Made by a program: the position numbers and the translations under genes | Origin: Rickettsiales bacterium | GTDB taxonomy: Bacteria > Pseudomonadota > Alphaproteobacteria > Rickettsiales > UBA1997 | Length of the DNA stretch: 9,576 nt | Direction of reading: 5' to 3' | Assembly (NCBI GenBank): GCA_031255235.1 | Contig: JAIRSX010000078.1 | Location: 1 to 9,576 of the forward strand | In this document: positions 7,333-9,576 of the stretch, in pieces | Layout of the letters: each line of letters begins with the position of its first letter | How positions within the stretch are numbered: the stretch's first letter is position 1 | Notes under the pieces: model-generated | The model's database searches: none | Told to the model about the DNA's origin: nothing | What the model saw: only the letters and a program-made list of their open reading frames with translations

Positions 7333-8067
7333 ATGGGACAAAAAGTAAATCCGGTAGGGTATAGATTGTTAACCAATCACAATTGGAATTCTGTATGGTA
7401 TAAGAACAAAGGGGAATATGCTGATAATCTTTTAAGAGATTTGAGAATTAGAGATTACGTTTTGAAAAATTTTGGTGAATCTGCTATCAGTAAGGTTATT
7501 ATTGAGAGGGTAGGGGGAACGACAACTGTTATTATTAAGACAGCGAAGCCGGGTGTTTTGATAGGTAAAAAAGGTTCTGATCTTGATAAGATCAAAGATA
7601 AAGTTAGAGAGTTTGGTGAAAAAGAAATTAATTTGAAGGTTAATGAGGTAACACAACCTGATACTGATGCTCAAGTTGTTGCTAATTCAATTGCTAGACA
7701 AATTGAGAATCGTGCTGCTTATAAAAGAGTTATTAAAAGAGCGATACAAACTTCTATGAGGTATGGAATTCAAGGTATCAAAATAAAGGTTGGTGGTCGT
7801 CTTAATGGGGCCGATATTGCGAGATCTGAAACTTTCAAAGAGGGATCTATTCCATTGCATACTTTAAAGGCGGATGTTGATTATGCTACTGCGGAAGCGA
7901 ATACAATAATGGGAATTATTGGAGTTAAAGTGTGGATATGTAAATCAAGTAAGGGACAGAAGAAAACATTTAATGATAGAAGAAATGACAGAAATGACAG
8001 AAACGATAGGGGTGGCAGAGGTGACAGAAATGAAAGAAGAGGTGACAGAAATAAAGGAAAAGAGTAA
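7333..8067 (+). CDS. rpsC: 30S ribosomal protein S3
   Basis: S3 is part of the small-subunit head, lines the mRNA entry channel and contributes to mRNA helicase activity. The 244-residue protein begins with the family signature MGQKVNPVGYRL. It has a type-2 KH domain with its GxxG loop at IGKKG (77-81), then QIENRAAYKRVIKRA, the RLNGADIARSE block, PLHTLKADVDYATAEA, and GVKVWICK near 197-204, where the core of S3 normally ends. The last ~30 residues are a low-complexity tail rich in Asp, Arg, Asn and Gly. The gene stands alone: its start faces tilS and a decayed comF follows, rather than the usual rpsS-rplV before and rplP-rpmC after. No clear Shine-Dalgarno is present. The core looks complete and functional. 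Confidence 0.97.
   Translation: MGQKVNPVGYRLLTNHNWNSVWYKNKGEYADNLLRDLRIRDYVLKNFGESAISKVIIERVGGTTTVIIKTAKPGVLIGKKGSDLDKIKDKVREFGEKEINLKVNEVTQPDTDAQVVANSIARQIENRAAYKRVIKRAIQTSMRYGIQGIKIKVGGRLNGADIARSETFKEGSIPLHTLKADVDYATAEANTIMGIIGVKVWICKSSKGQKKTFNDRRNDRNDRNDRGGRGDRNERRGDRNKGKE
7972..8055 (+). repeat. Short degenerate repeats coding the rpsC C-terminal tail
   Basis: The 3' end of rpsC is built of near-copies of GACAGAAAT or GATAGAA-like units, translating to repeated NDR, RGDRN and GDRN (residues 214-241). The purine-rich repeats suggest local expansion by slippage. Confidence 0.6.
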
Positions 8068-8085
8068 TTTCCTGTAATTATCTTT

Positions 8086-8105
8086 GCGGAAATGTTTGTT
8101 TCCGC
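8086..8105 (+). terminator. Hairpin after rpsC, weak terminator candidate
   Basis: GCGGAAA at 8086-8092 pairs perfectly with TTTCCGC at 8099-8105 around a six-base loop, 18 bases after the rpsC stop. There is no immediate T run; the nearest, at 8118-8122, is 12 bases on. It may end rpsC transcription inefficiently, or be a leftover of the 5' end of the comF relic, which it overlaps. Confidence 0.35.
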
Positions 8106-8472
8106 CTAAGTGTATTGTTTTTGTGGTGGGGTGGTTGGAATAAGATGAGATTTGTTAGAAAGACCGTTTGTTAAAAGTGTCCTATGTCTTTGTGGATGCG
8201 ACGTTGATGGCGGTCTTTTTTAGGCAGTATAAAGAATGAGCCTTTGTTTGTTGAATCTCCTAGTGTTTTTGTTTGTAATGAGTATGTCTCAAAAATTGTT
8301 ACAAGATTTAAATTTTCAGATTCGAAAGACTGTCAAAAATTGAATTTTTGCATGGTCGATGATGTTATCACTACTGGAACGACTGCAAATAAATGTACTA
8401 AAGCATTATAATTCCTTTGAGAACAAAAATGTATATGTAATCAGTTTCACGAAAATAAAAAACAAAAAATAA
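8093..8472 (+). pseudogene. comF: Decayed comF (ComF/GntX phosphoribosyltransferase-like) gene
   Basis: ComF proteins have an N-terminal zinc finger and a phosphoribosyltransferase fold and are linked to natural DNA uptake. Pieces of the family plan can be read in order, but in different frames. LFPPKC (from 8096) fits the N-terminus. NKMRFVRKTVC (8139-8171), a TAA at 8172, then KCPMSL fit the finger. A TGA at 8205 and DVDGGLF in another frame (8200-8220) follow. Then comes a continuous stretch with KNEPLF and PSVFVCNEYVSKIVTRFKF. The PRPP-binding motif MVDDVITTGTTANKC (8352-8396) follows after only about a dozen residues, where roughly a hundred are normal. A stop at 8409 and one frame change later, NSFENKNVYVISFTK fits the family's C-terminal strand, ending at 8472. 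Two in-frame stops, several frameshifts and a large internal deletion make it non-functional. The piece-by-piece match is my reading and was not tested by alignment. Confidence 0.75.
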
Positions 8473-8490
8473 AAACAAAAATAAAAAAGA

Positions 8491-8522
8491 ACCAAAAAAT
8501 ATTTTTCCTTTTCTTTTTTGGT
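8491..8522 (-). terminator. A/T-tract hairpin between convergent genes, possible terminator
   Basis: ACCAAAAAA at 8491-8499 pairs with TTTTTTGGT at 8514-8522 around a 14-base loop. Read on the - strand, the stem is followed by TCTTTTTTATTTTT, giving the T run expected for a terminator of the - strand repeat-protein gene that stops at 8595. On the + strand no T run follows, but the stem's own T arm could serve. The stem has little GC, so strength is doubtful. Apart from this, 8473-8594 holds no gene that I can support. Confidence 0.4.
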
Positions 8523-8594
8523 CCTTTACACGAGCAATTAATAATAATTATCTTTTAGTTTTTCTATCTAATTAATAGTTATTATTGTTTTTCT

Positions 8595-9128
8595 TTAATC
8601 GTGTTTCCTTTCTCTTGTTAGAGGCTGCCTTCTAGAGTCTTCACCCCCTCTTCCTCTTTCTCCCCTTTCTCTTGTTTGATGAGGACTCTGAGGCTGCACT
8701 CCTCTTCTAAGGTCGCCGCTTCCTGCTACTGCTGACTTCCAATCTTTTTCTGCTGTTGCTACTGGAGGAGTCTTTGGTTCAGCTGTAGCCACTGTTGCTG
8801 CTGGAGTTTCTTGTTTAGCTGGAACTACTGGTTTAGGAACTATTATAGGTCTTTCTGTTCGTCGTGGTAATAAACTAAAAGTTCTATGTTGTTGTTCCTC
8901 AGCTCCAATTGCTGTTCGTGATTGTGTTGCTTGTATAGCAGGTGTTCTACTTGTAGTCCTTGCGGCACTTTCAGCTCCTACCGGAAAAAAACTATTTATT
9001 TCTGCTACTGGTTTAGGAGCAATTATTGCAGGTTTAATTCCTGTTCGTCGTAGTAATAAACTAATAGTAGTTCTTCTAGGTTGTTGTTGTGGTTCCTTAG
9101 CTCCAGTTCGTGATTGTGTTGCTTGCAT
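8595..9128 (-). CDS. C-terminal part of a frameshifted repeat protein (Arg/Pro/Thr/Gln/Ala-rich, RG-rich end)
   Basis: As read from its first ATG this gives 177 residues, but it is almost certainly the continuation of the segment at 9169-9501. Dropping one base from the T run between them extends this frame upstream by 14 residues (DSVRVESTAARTIA) directly onto EINSFF, for a joined protein of 301 residues. It belongs to no family I recognise. It is disordered-looking. Two related blocks contain QATQSRT, SLLxRRT and PKPV, the second block beginning with EINSFF. They are followed by an Ala/Thr/Pro stretch with VATAEPKTPPVATAEK, one WKSAV, and an RG/RE-rich basic tail (RERGERGRGG, TRERKHD). Base composition is visibly richer in G+C than neighbouring genes. 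The basic, RG-rich tail could bind nucleic acid, but that is conjecture. Whether it is translated depends on resolving the frame break. Confidence 0.55.
   Translation of the reverse strand: MQATQSRTGAKEPQQQPRRTTISLLLRRTGIKPAIIAPKPVAEINSFFPVGAESAARTTSRTPAIQATQSRTAIGAEEQQHRTFSLLPRRTERPIIVPKPVVPAKQETPAATVATAEPKTPPVATAEKDWKSAVAGSGDLRRGVQPQSPHQTRERGERGRGGEDSRRQPLTRERKHD
8607..8697. repeat. Short direct duplication at the 3' end of the repeat-protein gene
   Basis: CCTTTCTCTTGTT occurs at 8607-8619 and 8664-8676 (57 bases apart), and GAGGCTGC at 8621-8628 and 8690-8697. In protein terms, DLRRGVQPQ...TRER is echoed by DSRRQPLTRER. This looks like an imperfect second duplication inside the same gene, separate from the ~180-base repeat. 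Confidence 0.5.
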
Positions 9129-9190
9129 AGCTATAGTTCTTGCTGCGGTACTTTCAACTCTTACCGAATCAAAAAAAACTATTTATTTCT
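8825..9190. repeat. Two tandem copies of a ~180-base coding repeat
   Basis: Copy B spans about 8825-9004 and copy A about 9005-9190, directly abutting. Both begin (on +) with CTACTGGTTTAGGA and share GTTCGTCGT, TAATAAACTAA, GTTCGTGATTGTGTTGCTTG and the end AAACTATTTATTTCT. The period shifts from 180 to 187 because of small indels. Translated on -, each unit runs EINSFF, then an Ala-Arg-rich link, QATQSRT, SLLxRRT and PKPV. The copies have diverged, so the duplication is not brand new. They differ at the T run after EINS (mRNA sense): seven T in copy B, eight in copy A. Confidence 0.85.
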
Positions 9191-9501
9191 CTTGCTCTTT
9201 CTGAATCTTTGATTTCTGTACTGCCTATAACCTTACCATATTCATCTTCAATATTCATTGTTATTTTGTCCGCTTCTTCTGTTCTTGAGAAATAAACGCG
9301 AGAAAGTTGTTCACTAAAAAGAGTTTTTAATCCACTAAATAGGAAAGAATTTTTTCTCAAATGAACATGCTGCGCATCGCCTGATACCAAATCTTCTTCT
9401 ATTAATCTAGAAAGAAGCATTTGATTTAGTTGGTCCTGTTTTATTACTGAACAAACAAAATTAGACCTGGTGCGTAAAAATCCTTCCTTATCTACTTTCA
9501 T
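9169..9501 (-). CDS. N-terminal part of a frameshifted repeat protein, unrecognised
   Basis: From ATG 9501 this gives 110 residues ending EINSFF before a TGA. I recognise no family. The sequence looks like a folded, mixed helix/strand domain. A helix-prone VIKQDQLNQMLLSRLIEEDLV (about 19-39) is followed by FLFSGLKTLFSEQL and a strand-like ITMNIEDEYGKVIGSTEI. There is no signal peptide, no transmembrane segment and no zinc or nucleotide-binding motif. The final residues EINSFF are also the first residues of the second repeat copy downstream, showing that this end sits inside the repeat array and that the stop comes from a one-base change in the T run. The natural product is therefore probably the joined 301-residue protein. 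AGGGA lies upstream at 9518-9522 but is better placed for another ATG (9508). Confidence 0.6.
   Translation of the reverse strand: MKVDKEGFLRTRSNFVCSVIKQDQLNQMLLSRLIEEDLVSGDAQHVHLRKNSFLFSGLKTLFSEQLSRVYFSRTEEADKITMNIEDEYGKVIGSTEIKDSERAREINSFF
9171..9178 (-). other. Eight-base homopolymer at the frame break (possible slippage or +1 shift site)
   Basis: On the - strand the mRNA would read AGU UUU UUU UGA UUC. Skipping one U puts the ribosome into the downstream frame (GAU UCG GUA) and restores a 301-residue product. The arrangement UUU-UGA allows Phe-tRNA to re-pair perfectly after a +1 slip, recalling the CUU-UGA shift site of prfB. However, no strong Shine-Dalgarno-like stimulator is visible just upstream. 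Confidence 0.45.
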
Positions 9502-9522
9502 AATTCATAGTTATAAATCCCT
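9488..9522 (-). promoter_or_regulatory. AGGGA ribosome-binding site leading a six-codon upstream ORF
   Basis: AGGGA (- strand, 9522-9518) is the clearest Shine-Dalgarno in the window. It stands nine bases before an ATG at 9508 that opens MNYESR and stops at 9488. That mini-ORF overlaps the start of the repeat-protein gene (ATG 9501), which lies 16 bases from AGGGA. It could be a leader peptide, or the site may simply serve the second ATG at non-ideal spacing. Confidence 0.35.
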
Positions 9523-9538
9523 GCTATAAGATTAAACC

Positions 9539-9576
9539 TTAATCCAAATCTTCTTCTTCTACATCTATACTTATCA
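9539..9576 (-). CDS. Possible C-terminal end of a gene entering from the right (partial)
   Basis: On the - strand a frame open from the window edge ends with ISIDVEEEDLD and a TAA at 9541-9539, 37 bases before the repeat-protein start. An acidic tail of this kind is typical of a protein C-terminus, but only eleven codons are visible, so family and reality cannot be judged. Confidence 0.35.
   Translation of the reverse strand, partial: ISIDVEEEDLD

Noticed and set aside
8460..8490. A-rich tract as a possible replication or attachment site
   Set aside because: It is simple A-rich sequence after the comF relic, with no repeats, DnaA-box-like motif or tRNA end.
8540..8586. AT-only inverted repeat (AATAATAA / TTATTATT)
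   Set aside because: The loop is 31 bases and the stem has no G or C, so it is expected by chance in this spacer and makes no credible terminator.

Overview
The window looks like a piece of an AT-rich, reduced-genome alphaproteobacterium, probably host-associated (Rickettsiales- or Holosporales-like). This rests on the alphaproteobacterial flavour of TruA, RecO, DnaQ, S3 and the malate/lactate dehydrogenase, on very AT-rich spacers, on short intergenic gaps, on almost no Shine-Dalgarno sequences, and on at least one gene caught in decay. The taxonomic placement is an inference from remembered family features, not from a search.

Left part (1-3023, + strand): a possible C-terminal tail of an upstream gene (1-60); a membrane-anchored flavin-binding (PNPOx-like) protein (177-665) whose end overlaps the start of truA (tRNA pseudouridine synthase, 634-1377); an NAD-dependent malate/lactate dehydrogenase family protein with an unusual substrate loop (1415-2350); a hairpin terminator (2377-2417); and plsY (acyl-phosphate glycerol-3-phosphate acyltransferase). 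plsY meets the next gene tail to tail with only a few bases between the stops.

Middle part (3029-7191, - strand): a compact four-gene run transcribed in the order tilS, pilB/gspE-type ATPase, recO, dnaQ, with gaps of 36, 12 and 23 bases. It combines tRNA-Ile lysidine synthesis, a type IV pilus/type II secretion motor ATPase, recombinational repair and replication proofreading. The pilus ATPase has no other pilus gene beside it here.

Right part (7192-9576): a 141-base divergent spacer leads into a solitary rpsC (ribosomal protein S3), which lacks the usual S10-operon neighbours and carries an Asp/Arg/Asn/Gly repeat tail. Directly after it lies a decayed comF gene (8093-8472). Several ComF landmarks can still be read, but they are split by stops, frame changes and a large internal deletion. 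Facing it on the - strand is an unrecognised two-part gene (8595-9501). It has a folded-looking N-terminal domain, then an Arg/Pro/Thr/Gln/Ala-rich region with two tandem copies of a ~180-base repeat and an RG-rich end. Its frame breaks at a run of eight T (mRNA sense) in one repeat copy, while the sister copy has seven T and stays in frame.

The strongest leads are the frameshifted repeat protein (possible slippage, programmed +1 shift, decay or sequencing error), the comF relic next to a displaced rpsC, and the dehydrogenase with an atypical active-site loop.
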